This document shows, one piece after another, positions 53,969 through 63,210 of a stretch of 64,000 nt of DNA. The position numbers were made by a program, and so were the translations under genes. How positions within the stretch are numbered: position 1 is the first letter of the stretch; every line of letters starts with the position of its first letter. The notes below the pieces were generated by a model that was not told the origin of the DNA, made no database searches, and saw only the letters and a list, made by a program, of their open reading frames with translations. The DNA comes from Massilia sp. PDC64. Lineage in GTDB: Bacteria > Pseudomonadota > Gammaproteobacteria > Burkholderiales > Burkholderiaceae_D. The stretch covers positions 186,001-250,000 of the forward strand of contig NZ_FMZS01000005.1 in NCBI RefSeq assembly GCF_900101265.1, written 5' to 3'.

Positions 53969-54455
53969 CGACGAACCGTCCGTGCTGAACGCCCTGCGGC
54001 GCACGTTGCGTGCGGCATTCCCGCCGGACGACGTCGTGATCGAAGCGTTCGACGAACCGGAGGCGGCCGTGCTCCGTGCCGGCGAACAGGACTTCGACAT
54101 CGTCATCTCCGACTACCGAATGCCGGGCCTGAACGGCGCCGACGTGCTCCAGCTCATGAAGGGGCTGCAGCCGGAGGCGATCCGCATCGTCGTGTCCGCG
54201 ACGACGGAAATCCTCGACGTCGCCGATGCCGTGAACCGCGCCGAAGTGTTCCGCTACCTGGCCAAGCCATGGCAGCAGGAGGAACTGGTCGCGACGGTGC
54301 GGGAAGGGTTCGCGCGCCGCGACCGGCTGGCGCCGCGGCGTCCCGCACCGGCGCCGGCGCACGGCCAGGACGACGTGCTGCGCCGCCTCGAGCAGGACGA
54401 GCCCGGCATCACCCGCGTCGACTGGGACGAGGACGGCAATATCCGCCTGTTCTGA
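53946..54455 (+). CDS. Stand-alone REC response regulator
   Basis: 169 residues. One REC domain (about 1-125) with Asp56 in VISDYRMPG as phospho-acceptor, LDDEPSVLNALRR at the acidic pocket and FRYLAKPW as the switch end. A Pro/Ala-rich stretch (PRRPAPAPAHG) leads to a short acidic tail ending NIRLF. There is no output domain, so it likely works through partner binding. It is a paralogue of the REC domains in the two larger hub proteins; all share the KPW ending. The start overlaps the HD-GYP-type gene by 23 bases. Confidence 0.88.
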   Translation: MRRILILDDEPSVLNALRRTLRAAFPPDDVVIEAFDEPEAAVLRAGEQDFDIVISDYRMPGLNGADVLQLMKGLQPEAIRIVVSATTEILDVADAVNRAEVFRYLAKPWQQEELVATVREGFARRDRLAPRRPAPAPAHGQDDVLRRLEQDEPGITRVDWDEDGNIRLF

Positions 54456-54527
54456 CGCCGGCAGCCTGTCCGGATCGGCGGGAAAACGCATCCCGCCGTC
54501 ATGAAATCGATCCCGCTATGTGGATTG

Positions 54528-54550
54528 AATTGCCATGAGGCAATTTCTTT
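54528..54550 (+). terminator. Weak hairpin after the REC gene
   Basis: AATTGCC and GGCAATT pair around ATGA, followed by TCTTT. It is 72 bases after the REC stop and just before the candidate promoter of the next gene. The stem is AT-rich, so termination would be partial. Confidence 0.4.
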
Positions 54551-54576
54551 GACACAATCCAGCGCATAACAATATG
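54549..54576 (+). promoter_or_regulatory. Candidate sigma-70 promoter of the second HDOD gene
   Basis: TTGACA (54549-54554) is a perfect -35 box; after 16 bases AATATG (54571-54576) is a poor -10 box. Predicted initiation near 54583 leaves a short leader that contains the GGGGG ribosome site of the gene at 54595. Confidence 0.4.
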
Positions 54577-54594
54577 TTGGCGCGGGGGCATGTC

Positions 54595-55566
54595 ATGGGT
54601 TGGATTTCTCGATTGATGGGTGGTTCGGACGGCGGCGCCAGCCAGTCCGCGGCGGCGGCCAAGGCCGGCGAGCAGAAACTGGAGCAGGCGCGGCAGCTGG
54701 AACGCATCGGCCACGACATCGATGCGGCGTATTACCGCTGGCTGACGGGCTCGGCCCGCTTCGACGCGGCACCGGACGTGGAAAACCGGATCCTCGACGA
54801 GGTCCGTGCGCTCGTCGCCCGTCCTGTCGACGCGGCCGGGCTCGTGCCGCGCGTCCCCGAAGTGATTCCCCGGCTGCTCGACAGCCTGGGCGAGGAAGAC
54901 GTGTCGACCACCGACCTGTCGCGCCTCGTCGTGCAGGACCCCGTGCTCGTTGCGGAAGTGATCCGCGAGGCGAACAGCGCGTTCTATCGCCCCATGACGA
55001 AGGTCGACACGGTCGAGGCGGCCATCAAGCTGCTTGGGCTGAACGGCTTGCGCATGGTGCTGGCGCGCGTCGCGTTCCGTCCCGTCATCAACATGGATTC
55101 GGACGGCTTCGCGCGCCGGGTCGGCGCGCACGTGTGGGACCAGTCCGAGCGGTGCGCCCTGGCCGCGAGCCTCATCGCGCCGGGGATCCCCGCCGGCTCG
55201 TTCGAAGCATACCTGGCCGGCCTGATGCAGAACGTGGGCCTGATCGTCGCGTTCCGCCTGTGCCCGGACCGTGCCGTCCCGGGTTCCACCGAATTCAGCA
55301 GCCAGTTGCTGGCCCTGGGGCGGCAGATGTCGGCCGGTATCGCGCACCACTGGGAATTTCCGGCGGAGGTCACGCAGGCCATCGAACAGGCGGGCGCGCC
55401 GGACGCGTCCAACCTCGCGCGGGCGCTCGCGCAGGGTGACCGCATCGCCAAGCTGCGCCTGCTGATCGACGCCGGCACCGTGCAGGACGACGACGCGCTC
55501 GTCACGGACGGCCTCGACAGCTTCCAGCGCCGTTGCCTGGGCAAGCTGGCCCATCTCGCGAGTTGA
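54595..55566 (+). CDS. HDOD domain protein
   Basis: 323 residues from ATG 54595, chosen because GGGGG precedes it at good spacing and a promoter lies just upstream; the in-frame ATG at 54574 lacks a ribosome site. It begins MGWISRLMGGS, and a charged helix follows (KAGEQKLEQARQLERIG). The HDOD domain (about 75-290) has VPRVPEVIPRLLDSLGEED, LVVQDPVLVAEVIREANSAF and AAIKLLGLNGLRMVLARV. It lacks a REC or kinase partner of its own. Position between the c-di-GMP-type hub and the chemosensory operon suggests a linking role, without direct evidence. A strong hairpin follows its stop. Confidence 0.85.
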   Translation: MGWISRLMGGSDGGASQSAAAAKAGEQKLEQARQLERIGHDIDAAYYRWLTGSARFDAAPDVENRILDEVRALVARPVDAAGLVPRVPEVIPRLLDSLGEEDVSTTDLSRLVVQDPVLVAEVIREANSAFYRPMTKVDTVEAAIKLLGLNGLRMVLARVAFRPVINMDSDGFARRVGAHVWDQSERCALAASLIAPGIPAGSFEAYLAGLMQNVGLIVAFRLCPDRAVPGSTEFSSQLLALGRQMSAGIAHHWEFPAEVTQAIEQAGAPDASNLARALAQGDRIAKLRLLIDAGTVQDDDALVTDGLDSFQRRCLGKLAHLAS

Positions 55567-55571
55567 CCGGC

Positions 55572-55596
55572 AGCGCGCGCCTGCACGGCGCGCGCT
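55572..55596 (+). terminator. Perfect 10-base-pair stem-loop after the HDOD gene
   Basis: AGCGCGCGCC pairs completely with GGCGCGCGCT around a five-base loop, six bases after the stop. It is followed by CTGTTC rather than a T run, so termination strength is uncertain, but the stem is very stable. Confidence 0.5.
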
Positions 55597-55875
55597 CTGT
55601 TCAATGTCAATTTCCTGCAACATTGTATCGATAACGCTTGTCGTTCAATTTACGACACAAATGCCGGATTTGCGGTATTTTAATGTGCACGTGGGCGATT
55701 TATTGCCAGAAATTTCATGAAATCGGTGCATCAGGCCATTCTGTGCGCATGAATGGCGTGTACATACGCCGGTCTGGCACGCGACGGTACTGAGACGGCC
55801 GGGCCAAGGTCCGCTACGATCAGGCTCATGTGACAGTGCCAGCGGTCGCCAGGCATCGCATCGACAGGAGGCCCC
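55597..55875. promoter_or_regulatory. Upstream region of the chemosensory operon
   Basis: This 279-base gap is AT-rich in its first third. It contains GTATCGATAACG (55625-55636), whose reverse complement equals 12 bases of the dyad at 7038-7049, and a perfect palindrome ATTTCATGAAAT (55712-55723). A weak promoter reading is ACGACA, 18 bases, TATTTT ahead of 55685. No coding frame with a credible start was found in it. Confidence 0.35.
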
Positions 55876-56397
55876 ATGATTTCCTCCGCTTTTGCGCCCG
55901 AAGCGGTGTTGCCCTCGCGGCAACCGAAAGCAGTCCAGGCGGGGTTGCAGATCCTCGAGTTCGTTTGCCGGGGACAGCGCTTCGCCGTGCCGCTGGCGTC
56001 CGTCCGGCGGGCCGTGCTCAGCGCGCGGCCGGTGCCGTTGCCGGGCGCGTCCGACATCGTGCTCGGCGTCCTCGACGTGGGCGGCGAGACCGTCACCGTC
56101 CTCGATTTCGCCCTCCGCGCCACCGGCCGCCCGACGGTCATCACACCCGATCAGCAATTCCTCATCGTCGAGACGGACGGGCTGCCGTGCGCACTCGTGG
56201 TCGACGCCGTCAATGGCCCCGGCACGGCCGTCCCGGACACCGCCTGGCCGGATGCCGCGGGGGCTGCAGCCTGGGTCGACGGGCTGGTGCGCCTGCCGGA
56301 CGGGCTGTGCCTCGTGGTCGACCCGGCCCGGTTCCTGTTCGCGCACGAACGGGCGCAGTTGACGCAGGCGCTGGGAGCGGCAGGTGAGCGCCATTGA
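55876..56397 (+). CDS. cheW: CheW-type adaptor (first)
   Basis: 173 residues with a single CheW domain (about 22-165): LEFVCRGQRFAVPLASVRRA, VLGVLDVGGETVTVLDFALR and LPCALVVDAVNGPG. It couples a chemoreceptor to the CheA kinase. The ATG follows an AGGAGG site (CGACAGGAGGCCCC). It is the first gene of a seven-gene chemosensory operon; its end overlaps the CheR start by 14 bases. Comparison with Wsp systems would make this the WspB/D-type adaptor. Confidence 0.88.
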   Translation: MISSAFAPEAVLPSRQPKAVQAGLQILEFVCRGQRFAVPLASVRRAVLSARPVPLPGASDIVLGVLDVGGETVTVLDFALRATGRPTVITPDQQFLIVETDGLPCALVVDAVNGPGTAVPDTAWPDAAGAAAWVDGLVRLPDGLCLVVDPARFLFAHERAQLTQALGAAGERH

Positions 56398-57727
56398 CGA
56401 CACCTTGGTCGCCGACGTGTTCGACCTGGCGGCGCAGCGGGTCGAGGCCGCCACGGGCCTGACGTTCGCGGGACTGCGGCGGCGCCAGTTCGACGCCGCG
56501 CTCGAGCGCATGGCTGCCGCGCTGGGCCTGCCGGGGGCCGCAGCCTGCGCGTCGTGGCTGCTGGCGGGGCCGTGGGACGACGCCCGCAGCGACCTGTGCG
56601 CCCGCTTCCTCACCATCGGCGAGACGTATTTCCTGCGCGAGCCGCGCGCCCTCGACCTCGTGTGCAACCAGGCACGCGCACTGCTGGCGCGGCGCGCGGC
56701 GCGTCCCTTGCGCATCTGGAGCGCCGGCTGCTGCACGGGCGAGGAACCGTATTCGATCGCGCTGGCGCTGCGCCGCGACGTGCCCCAGCTGCCGCCAGGG
56801 CGGGTGGACATCCTCGCCACGGACCTGAACGACGCCTTCCTCGACGTCGCCCGCGCAGGCATCTACCGGCGCTGGTCGTTCCGCCGCACCGACCCGGCGG
56901 ACCTGGCCCCGTTCGTCCGGCCGCTCGGCGACGGCCGCTACGAGATCGACGCGGCCTTGCGCGCCCAGGTCCGCTTCGCACGCCTGAACCTTGCCGACGC
57001 CGTGTATCCGTCGGCCGCCACGGGGACGCTGGCGCAGGACGTCATCTTCTGCCGCAACGTCCTCATGTACTTCGGACCGGCGCAGGCCGAACGCGTCGTC
57101 GCGCGGCTGCGCGACTGCCTCGTCGACGGCGGCTGGCTCGTCGTGAACGCGAGCGAGGCATCGACCCGGCTGTTCCGGGGTTTCACGCCCGTGTACCTCG
57201 AAGATGCCGTGTTCTTCCGCAAGGACGCGCTGCCGGCGCCTGAGCCTGCGCCGGTGCCGGTGCCGGTGCCAGTGGCGCCCGCCGTCGTGCCGCCCGTGCC
57301 GGCCCGCCGTTCCGAGCCGATGCCGGCCACGGCGCCGTCCGCGCCGGTGGCGGCGGACGACGCGGCCATGGCCCGCGTGCACGCGCTGGCGCAAACGGGC
57401 GGGCGCGAGGAGGCGCTGCAATGCCTGCGCCGCGCCGTCGAGGCTGCGGCCTTGTCGGCCCCGCTGCAGCAGCGCGCCGCGCTGTTCGCGCTGGAGCACG
57501 GCGACCGGGCCCTCGCGCGCCACTGCGTACGGCGCCTGCTGTACCTCGAACCGGACAGCGCGTTCGGCCACTACCTGTGGGCGCTGATCGAGGACGCCGC
57601 GGGCCGGCGCCCCCGCGCGCGCAGCCTGTTGCGCGACTGCCGCAGGCTGGCCGGCGCCGGCGCCGGCGCCGGCATCGACGCCGAACTGGACGGCGCAGCG
57701 GCGCAGTGGCTGGAGCGCCTGTCATGA
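56384..57727 (+). CDS. cheR: CheR methyltransferase with C-terminal TPR-like region
   Basis: 447 residues from GTG 56384 (GGGAGC upstream). The CheR N-terminal helical part precedes the SAM-binding domain: IGETYFLREPRALD, IWSAGCCTGEEPYSIALAL and QDVIFCRNVLMYFG. It methylates glutamates of the operon's receptor. After residue about 280 comes a Pro/Val linker (PAPVPVPVPV, from a GGTGCC-type six-base DNA repeat near 57249-57280). Helical repeats of TPR type follow to the end (EEALQCLRRAVEAAALS, HGDRALARHCVRRLLYLEP). CheR-TPR fusions occur in Wsp-like and other non-flagellar systems. Overlaps cheW at both ends by ATGA-like junctions. Confidence 0.9.
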   Translation: MSAIDDTLVADVFDLAAQRVEAATGLTFAGLRRRQFDAALERMAAALGLPGAAACASWLLAGPWDDARSDLCARFLTIGETYFLREPRALDLVCNQARALLARRAARPLRIWSAGCCTGEEPYSIALALRRDVPQLPPGRVDILATDLNDAFLDVARAGIYRRWSFRRTDPADLAPFVRPLGDGRYEIDAALRAQVRFARLNLADAVYPSAATGTLAQDVIFCRNVLMYFGPAQAERVVARLRDCLVDGGWLVVNASEASTRLFRGFTPVYLEDAVFFRKDALPAPEPAPVPVPVPVAPAVVPPVPARRSEPMPATAPSAPVAADDAAMARVHALAQTGGREEALQCLRRAVEAAALSAPLQQRAALFALEHGDRALARHCVRRLLYLEPDSAFGHYLWALIEDAAGRRPRARSLLRDCRRLAGAGAGAGIDAELDGAAAQWLERLS

Positions 57728-58329
57728 CGGCCGCCTTCGACTGGAAAGCCCTGTCGCGCCGGCTCGAAGCGGCGGCCGCAGGCCTGGCCGCGCTCGACCG
57801 TTTCGACCCCGGCGCCCAGGAGCGCCTGCTGGCCGACCGCGCCGCCGCGCTGGCCGCCGCGGGCGCCGCGCCCGTGCAGGCGCAGCCGGCCGGCATCGAG
57901 GTGCTGGCGTTCCGCTGCGGGGGCGAGCGCTATGCGTTCGACGCGGCCTGGGTCGCGCGCGTGCTGCCGGCGCTGCCGCTGACCGCCTTGCCCGGCGTGC
58001 CGGACGTCGTCGCCGGCATCACGATGTGGGAAGGCGAGGTGCTGGCCGTCGTCGACCTGCGCGTGCTGCTCGCGCTGCCGGTGACGGAACTGACCGACCC
58101 GGGCGCGTTGATCGTGCTGCGCGGCGAGGACAACCGCTTCGCCGTGCTGGCCGACGCGATCGACGGCACGCGCCGCTTTCCGCACGATTACCTGGGGCAC
58201 GACGTGCCGCTGCTGGCCGACCCGGGCGCCAGCTGGCTGCTCGGCGTCGCCCCCGACCGCACGGCGCTGCTCGACGCGCGGCGCCTGCTTGCCGATTCCA
58301 CGGCTATCGTGAATCCGGACTACCAATAA
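57724..58329 (+). CDS. cheW: CheW-type adaptor (second)
   Basis: 201 residues from ATG 57724, overlapping the CheR stop by ATGA. An N-terminal helical leader of about 55 residues precedes a CheW domain: LAFRCGGERYAFDAAWVARV, PGVPDVVAGITMWEGEVLAV and VLADAIDGTRRF. It is a distinct paralogue of the first adaptor. Two CheW genes flanking a CheR-TPR gene match the WspB-C-D order. It is 15 bases upstream of the chemoreceptor gene. Confidence 0.88.
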   Translation: MTAAFDWKALSRRLEAAAAGLAALDRFDPGAQERLLADRAAALAAAGAAPVQAQPAGIEVLAFRCGGERYAFDAAWVARVLPALPLTALPGVPDVVAGITMWEGEVLAVVDLRVLLALPVTELTDPGALIVLRGEDNRFAVLADAIDGTRRFPHDYLGHDVPLLADPGASWLLGVAPDRTALLDARRLLADSTAIVNPDYQ

Positions 58330-58344
58330 CAACAGGAGATTTCC

Positions 58345-59979
58345 ATGCGCGCCCTTGCCGACCTTTCCACCCGCGGAAAACTGATGCTCGGTTTCGGATT
58401 GATCGTCGTGGCGATGGCGCTGTCCGGCCTGTCGTCGTGGAACGGACTCGAACGCCAGCGGGCCTTGCAGCAGCGCCTGTTCAACGACGACCTGACCGTG
58501 ACGCTGAAGGTGATGGAACTGCGCAGCGCCATCAACCGCGAACGCGTGGCGCTGCTGTCGTCGCTCGTCGCGGGCGGCACGACCCAGGCGGGCTTCGGCC
58601 GCCAGCTCGACACCGAGGAAGGCGCGATCCGGAGACTGCTCGGCGAGCTCGCCGCGCACAAGAACGCCGACGCCTCGTTCGCGGACGACTACGCGCGCCT
58701 TGTCGCCGCGTACCAGGACTACGGCGCGGTGCGCGACAACGAGGTGCTCCCCCAGGTGCGGGCCGGGCAGCGCGCGGCAGCCGGCGAAGCGGCGACCGGG
58801 CGCCTGCAGAACACGTTCGAGCGGCTCCGGACCGTGGCCGACGAGATCGGGGCGAAGCAGATGCAGGAAGCGCGGTCCCGGATGCGCGACGGCGAGGCGC
58901 TGGTGGAGACCGCCGGCGCGACGCTGGTGGTCCTGAACCTGGCGGTCGTCGCGCTGGCCTTCGCGAAGACGGTGTGGCTCAACCGCGCCATCGCGGTGCC
59001 GCTGCGCGACGCGACCTCCGTGGCCGAGCGGATCGCGACGGGCGACCTGCGTGCCGACGTCCCGGCCGGCACGAGCCGCGACGAGGTGGGGCAGTTGCTG
59101 CGCGCACTGGGCGACATGGTGCAGTCGTGGCGCACCCTCGCGGCCGAGACGACGCGCGGCGTGGCCACCATGACCGGGGCCGCGGGCGAGATCCTGTCCA
59201 GCACCGCGCAGGCGGCGGCCAGCACGGCCGAGACGGCGGCCGCCGTGAGCCAGACGACCGCCACCGTGGAAGAGGTCAAGCAGACGTCCCTGCTGGCGTC
59301 CGAGAAGTCGCGCGCGGTGTCGGACGCGGCGCAGCAGGCCGCCCGCACGGCGGCCGAGGGCAAGCGCGCGCTGGAAGAGAGCATGAAGGGGATGACGTCG
59401 ATCCAGGAAAAGATGGAGGCCATCGCGACCACCGTCGTGCGCCTGTCCGAGCGCAGCCACGCGATCGGCGAGATCACGGCGACGGTCGCGGGCCTGGCCG
59501 AGCAGTCGAACCTGCTGGCCGTGAACGCGGCCATCGAGGCCGCCAAGGCCGGCGAGCATGGCCGCGGCTTCGCCGTGGTGGCGCAGGAAGTCAAGAGTCT
59601 CGCCGAGCAGTCGCGCCAGGCCACGCGCCAGGTGCGCGAAATCCTCGGCGAGATCCAGAAGAGCGTGGGCGCGGCCGTGATGATCACGGAGCAGGGCGCG
59701 AAGACGGTGGCGCAGGGCGTCGAGCAGACGACGCAGGCGGGCGAGGCGATCCGCGGGCTGGCGGACAACATGACGGAGGCGGCGCAGGCGGCGGTGCAGA
59801 TCGCCGTGTCGAGCCAGCAGCAGCTGGCCGGCATGGACCAGGTGGTGCTGGCGATGGAGAACATCCAGCAGGCCAGCACGGAAAACGCGGCGGGCACGCG
59901 ACAGGCGGAGGCGTCGGCGCGCAACCTGCATGCGCTGGGGCAGTCGCTGCGCCAGACCATCGCCCGCTTCCAGTTCTGA
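58345..59979 (+). CDS. Methyl-accepting chemotaxis protein of the operon
   Basis: 544 residues. Transmembrane segments at about 12-32 ([19 protein letters not shown]) and 193-213 flank a helical periplasmic domain of about 160 residues. HAMP follows ([19 protein letters not shown]), then the signalling domain with its tip (about 384-420) [20 protein letters not shown] and [14 protein letters not shown]. It senses an unknown periplasmic or surface cue and drives the hybrid CheA encoded next. It has GGAGA upstream. In wsp operons the receptor comes first; here it is fourth, directly before cheA. Confidence 0.93.
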   Translation: MRALADLSTRGKLMLGFGLIVVAMALSGLSSWNGLERQRALQQRLFNDDLTVTLKVMELRSAINRERVALLSSLVAGGTTQAGFGRQLDTEEGAIRRLLGELAAHKNADASFADDYARLVAAYQDYGAVRDNEVLPQVRAGQRAAAGEAATGRLQNTFERLRTVADEIGAKQMQEARSRMRDGEALVETAGATLVVLNLAVVALAFAKTVWLNRAIAVPLRDATSVAERIATGDLRADVPAGTSRDEVGQLLRALGDMVQSWRTLAAETTRGVATMTGAAGEILSSTAQAAASTAETAAAVSQTTATVEEVKQTSLLASEKSRAVSDAAQQAARTAAEGKRALEESMKGMTSIQEKMEAIATTVVRLSERSHAIGEITATVAGLAEQSNLLAVNAAIEAAKAGEHGRGFAVVAQEVKSLAEQSRQATRQVREILGEIQKSVGAAVMITEQGAKTVAQGVEQTTQAGEAIRGLADNMTEAAQAAVQIAVSSQQQLAGMDQVVLAMENIQQASTENAAGTRQAEASARNLHALGQSLRQTIARFQF

Positions 59980-59986
59980 TGCCGCG

Positions 59987-62155
59987 ATGACCGACGAAGC
60001 CTTCCGGGAGCGGTTGCGCGCCATCTTCGGCGAAGAGGCGCGCGAGCACCTGGCCCAGATCGACGTGGGCCTGGTGGCGCTCGAACAGGCGGGCGCGGGG
60101 CAGCGCGACGCCTTGTTCGAGCGCCTGCTGAAGGTGCTGCACACCCTCAAGGGCGCCGCGCGCACCGTCGACGAGCTCGAACTGGAGCGCCTGTGCCACG
60201 CGCTGGAGAGCATGCTGGGCGCCGCACGGGCGACAGGTACCGGCGCGACGGCCGAACAGTTCGACCTGTTGCACCGGGCCGCGGCCGCCGCGCGCCAGGT
60301 CGTCGACACGCCCGGCCTGCGCAGCCGCAAGGTGGCGGGCATGCTGGCGGCGCAGGTCGATGCCGCCGCGGGCGAGATGCCGTCCCAGCCGGCGCCGCCG
60401 CCGGTGCCCGCAGCGCCGCCGGCACCCGAAGCACCGCCGGAGGTCGAGGTGCCGGCGGCCGGGGCGCCGCCGGACGACGCGGAGCAGAACCGCGCCGACG
60501 AGCGCATCCGCGTCGACGGCCGCTGCATCGATTCGATCCGCGCCCACGCGGAAGCCCTGCTGCCCGTCGAACTGAAGCTGCGCCACCACGTGGAAGAACT
60601 GCGTGCGCTCGCGGCCGGGATCGCGACGCGGCGGCGTGAAGGACCGGCCGCCTTCGACGACGAAGCCGTGCGCATCGAACTCGCGTGCACGCAACTGGCC
60701 ACCGGCCTGGAAAACACGGGCAAGGAATTGCATGGCGTGCGCGCCCGCCTGTTCGAGGCCGTGCTGGAAACGGCGCTGGTGCCGGCCGCCGCCGCGTTCG
60801 GCGAACTGCCCGCGCTCGTGCGCAACCTCGCGCGGGGGCGCGGCAAGCAGGTGCGGCTGGAGACGCTGGGCGCCGACGTGGACCTCGACCGGCGCGTGCT
60901 GGGCGTCGTGCGCGAAGCGCTGATCCACCTCGTCACCAATGCCGTCGACCACGGCATCGAAACGCCCGACCAGCGCACGCGCGTGGGCAAGGATCCGGCC
61001 GGGCGCATCGAGATCGCGGTGACGCAGCGCGACGCGCGCATGGTGTGCGTCCACGTGCGCGACGACGGCACCGGCATCGACACGGACGCCGTCGCGCGCC
61101 GCGCCGGCGTGGACGGGGCGGAACTCGCGCAGATGAGCGAACAGCAGCGCCTGCAGCTCGCGTTGCGCGCCGGCGTGTCGACCCGCACCGAGGTCACGTC
61201 CGTGTCCGGGCGCGGGGTGGGCCTGGCCATCGTGGCGGACAAGGTGGCCGCCGCAGGCGGCCAGCTCGTCGTCGGCACGGTGCCCGGTGCCGGTGCGTCG
61301 TTCGAACTGCTGCTGCCGGTGGGCGTGGCGAGCCTGCGCGCGCTGGTCGTGGAAGTGGACGGCAGCCGCTACGCGCTGCCGCTGGCCGGCCTGGAAGCCG
61401 TGCGCAGCGCCGCGCAGGCGGACGTGCGCACCGTCGAGGGCCGCGAGACCGTGCTGGTGGGCGGCCGCGTGCTGCCCCTCGTGCGCCTCGGGGCGCTGTT
61501 CGGGACGGTGCGGCCCGGCGCCGGCGCCGCGGAGGGCGTCGTGATTGCCGCGCACGCGGGCGGTCACGCATTCGGCCTGCTGGTCGACGCCATCGTCGCC
61601 GAGCAGGACCTGCTGCCCAAGGCCCTGGGGCCGCTGCTGCGCCGGGTGCGCTGGTTCAGCGGGGCGGCGCAGCTGGGCGACGGCACCCTTGCGCCCGTGA
61701 TCGCGCTCGACGATGTGGCAGGCCGCGGCCTGGCCGGGACGGCGGCCGTTGCCGTCGCGCCGGCGCCGGCGGCGGGGCCGCGCAAGGTGTTGGTCGTCGA
61801 GGATTCCGTCACGTCGCGCCTGCTGCTCAAGCACATCCTGGAAGGCGCGGGCTATGCCGTGGACACGGCTGTCGACGGCCTCGACGCGCAATCCCGGCTG
61901 CGCACGGGGCGCTACGACGTGGTCGTGAGCGACATCGAGATGCCGAACATGGACGGCCTGGCGCTCACCGCCAGCATCCGCGCGACGCCGGCCACCGCGG
62001 AGCTGCCCGTGATCCTCGTGACGTCGCTGCAGACGCCCGAGCAGCGCGAGGCCGGGCTGCGCGCCGGCGCGGACGCCTATTTCACCAAGGGCACATTCGA
62101 CCAGGACCGCCTGCTGGCGACGGTGCGCCGCGTGGCGGGGATGGAGGCGACATGA
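59987..62155 (+). CDS. cheA: Hybrid CheA histidine kinase with C-terminal receiver
   Basis: 722 residues from ATG 59987. Hpt domain (about 1-110) with phosphorylated His52 in KVLHTLKGAAR. A Pro/Ala linker (about 120-165) precedes the dimerisation helices. The ATPase domain (about 270-425) has LIHLVTNAVDHGIE, DDGTGIDTDAV and SGRGVGLAIVADK. The CheW-like domain (about 430-560) is followed by a REC domain (about 600-720) with phospho-acceptor Asp649 in VVSDIEMPN. The kinase-receiver fusion fits WspE-like and other alternative-function systems. It starts seven bases after the MCP stop and overlaps cheB by ATGA. Confidence 0.93.
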   Translation: MTDEAFRERLRAIFGEEAREHLAQIDVGLVALEQAGAGQRDALFERLLKVLHTLKGAARTVDELELERLCHALESMLGAARATGTGATAEQFDLLHRAAAAARQVVDTPGLRSRKVAGMLAAQVDAAAGEMPSQPAPPPVPAAPPAPEAPPEVEVPAAGAPPDDAEQNRADERIRVDGRCIDSIRAHAEALLPVELKLRHHVEELRALAAGIATRRREGPAAFDDEAVRIELACTQLATGLENTGKELHGVRARLFEAVLETALVPAAAAFGELPALVRNLARGRGKQVRLETLGADVDLDRRVLGVVREALIHLVTNAVDHGIETPDQRTRVGKDPAGRIEIAVTQRDARMVCVHVRDDGTGIDTDAVARRAGVDGAELAQMSEQQRLQLALRAGVSTRTEVTSVSGRGVGLAIVADKVAAAGGQLVVGTVPGAGASFELLLPVGVASLRALVVEVDGSRYALPLAGLEAVRSAAQADVRTVEGRETVLVGGRVLPLVRLGALFGTVRPGAGAAEGVVIAAHAGGHAFGLLVDAIVAEQDLLPKALGPLLRRVRWFSGAAQLGDGTLAPVIALDDVAGRGLAGTAAVAVAPAPAAGPRKVLVVEDSVTSRLLLKHILEGAGYAVDTAVDGLDAQSRLRTGRYDVVVSDIEMPNMDGLALTASIRATPATAELPVILVTSLQTPEQREAGLRAGADAYFTKGTFDQDRLLATVRRVAGMEAT

Positions 62156-63210
62156 TCCGGGTACTGGTGGTCGACGATTCGAATTCCGTGCGGGCGCTGC
62201 TGATGCACATCCTCGGCACGGCCCCGGGCCTCGCCGTGGTCGGGTGCGCGGCGGACGGCGAGGAAGCCCTGAAGCTCGCGCGCGAGCTGCAGCCGGACGT
62301 GATCACGATGGACCTGCACATGCCGCGCATGGACGGCTTCGAAGCCATCCGCCGCATCATGCGCGAATGCCCCACGCGCATCGTCGTCGTCAGCGGCAGC
62401 GACGACCGGGCCGAGGTCGACGCCAGCTTCCGCGCGATCGAGGCGGGTGCGCTCGTGCTGGTGCGGCGTCCGCTCGGCATCGGTAACCCGGCGCACGCGG
62501 ACAGCGCGCGCGAACTCGTGCGCACGGTGAAGGCGATGGCCGAGGTGCGCGTCGTGCGCCGCTGGAGCGATGCACGGCGCGCGGCGCGTCCGCTGCAGGG
62601 CGCGCCGCGGCGCCTCGTCGCCATCGGCGCGTCGACGGGCGGGCCCACCGTCCTGCGCGAGATCCTGGCGGAACTGCCGGGCGACTACCCGCTGCCGGTC
62701 GTGATCGTGCAGCATCTCGCGCCCGGCTTCATGGACGGCCTGGCGACGTGGCTGGGCGAGGCCAGCGGCTATCCGGTGGAGGTGCTGAAGGATGGCTCGC
62801 CGCTCGTGGGCGGGCGCGCCTGCCTCGTCCCGGAAGGCTGGCAGGCGGCGCTGGGCCCGGGGCTCGTCGGCCGGCTCGTGGCGGCGCCGCCGGAACACGG
62901 CATGTGCCCGTCCGTGTCGCACCTGTTCCGCGCCATCGATGCCGAATTGCGTCCCGCCACCGCGGCAGTCCTCCTGACCGGCATGGGCAAGGACGGCGCG
63001 GCGGAACTGAAACTGTTGCGCGAGCACGGCGCGCTGACGATCGCGCAGGACCGCGCGAGCGCCGTCGTGTACGGCATGCCCGGCGAGGCGTTGCGGCTGG
63101 ACGCCGCGATGCTCGTGCTGGAGCCCGCGGAAATCGGCAAGGTGCTGGCACGATTGCCGGCCGAGCCGTTTCCGTCTTCCGTTTTCCCAACGAATGGAGA
63201 CCTTCCATGA
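62152..63210 (+). CDS. cheB: CheB protein-glutamate methylesterase
   Basis: 352 residues. REC domain (about 1-120) with Asp54 in ITMDLHMPRMDG; the methylesterase domain (about 155-340) has Ser161 in AIGASTGGPT, His in VQHLAPGF and Asp in LTGMGKDGA, the complete triad. It removes methyl groups from the receptor when phosphorylated and so sets adaptation. Overlaps cheA by ATGA and its own stop overlaps the next gene the same way. It corresponds to WspF in a Wsp comparison. Confidence 0.93.
   Translation: MIRVLVVDDSNSVRALLMHILGTAPGLAVVGCAADGEEALKLARELQPDVITMDLHMPRMDGFEAIRRIMRECPTRIVVVSGSDDRAEVDASFRAIEAGALVLVRRPLGIGNPAHADSARELVRTVKAMAEVRVVRRWSDARRAARPLQGAPRRLVAIGASTGGPTVLREILAELPGDYPLPVVIVQHLAPGFMDGLATWLGEASGYPVEVLKDGSPLVGGRACLVPEGWQAALGPGLVGRLVAAPPEHGMCPSVSHLFRAIDAELRPATAAVLLTGMGKDGAAELKLLREHGALTIAQDRASAVVYGMPGEALRLDAAMLVLEPAEIGKVLARLPAEPFPSSVFPTNGDLP

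Noticed and set aside
57571..61278. 1235-codon minus-strand frame across five che genes
   Set aside because: It crosses several ATGA-coupled genes with full catalytic motifs; the antisense product is Ser/Arg/His-rich noise.
60685..63210. 841-codon plus-strand frame with a cheB-like C-terminus
   Set aside because: Only the part from the ATG at 62152 is CheB; the front part is a shifted reading of cheA.
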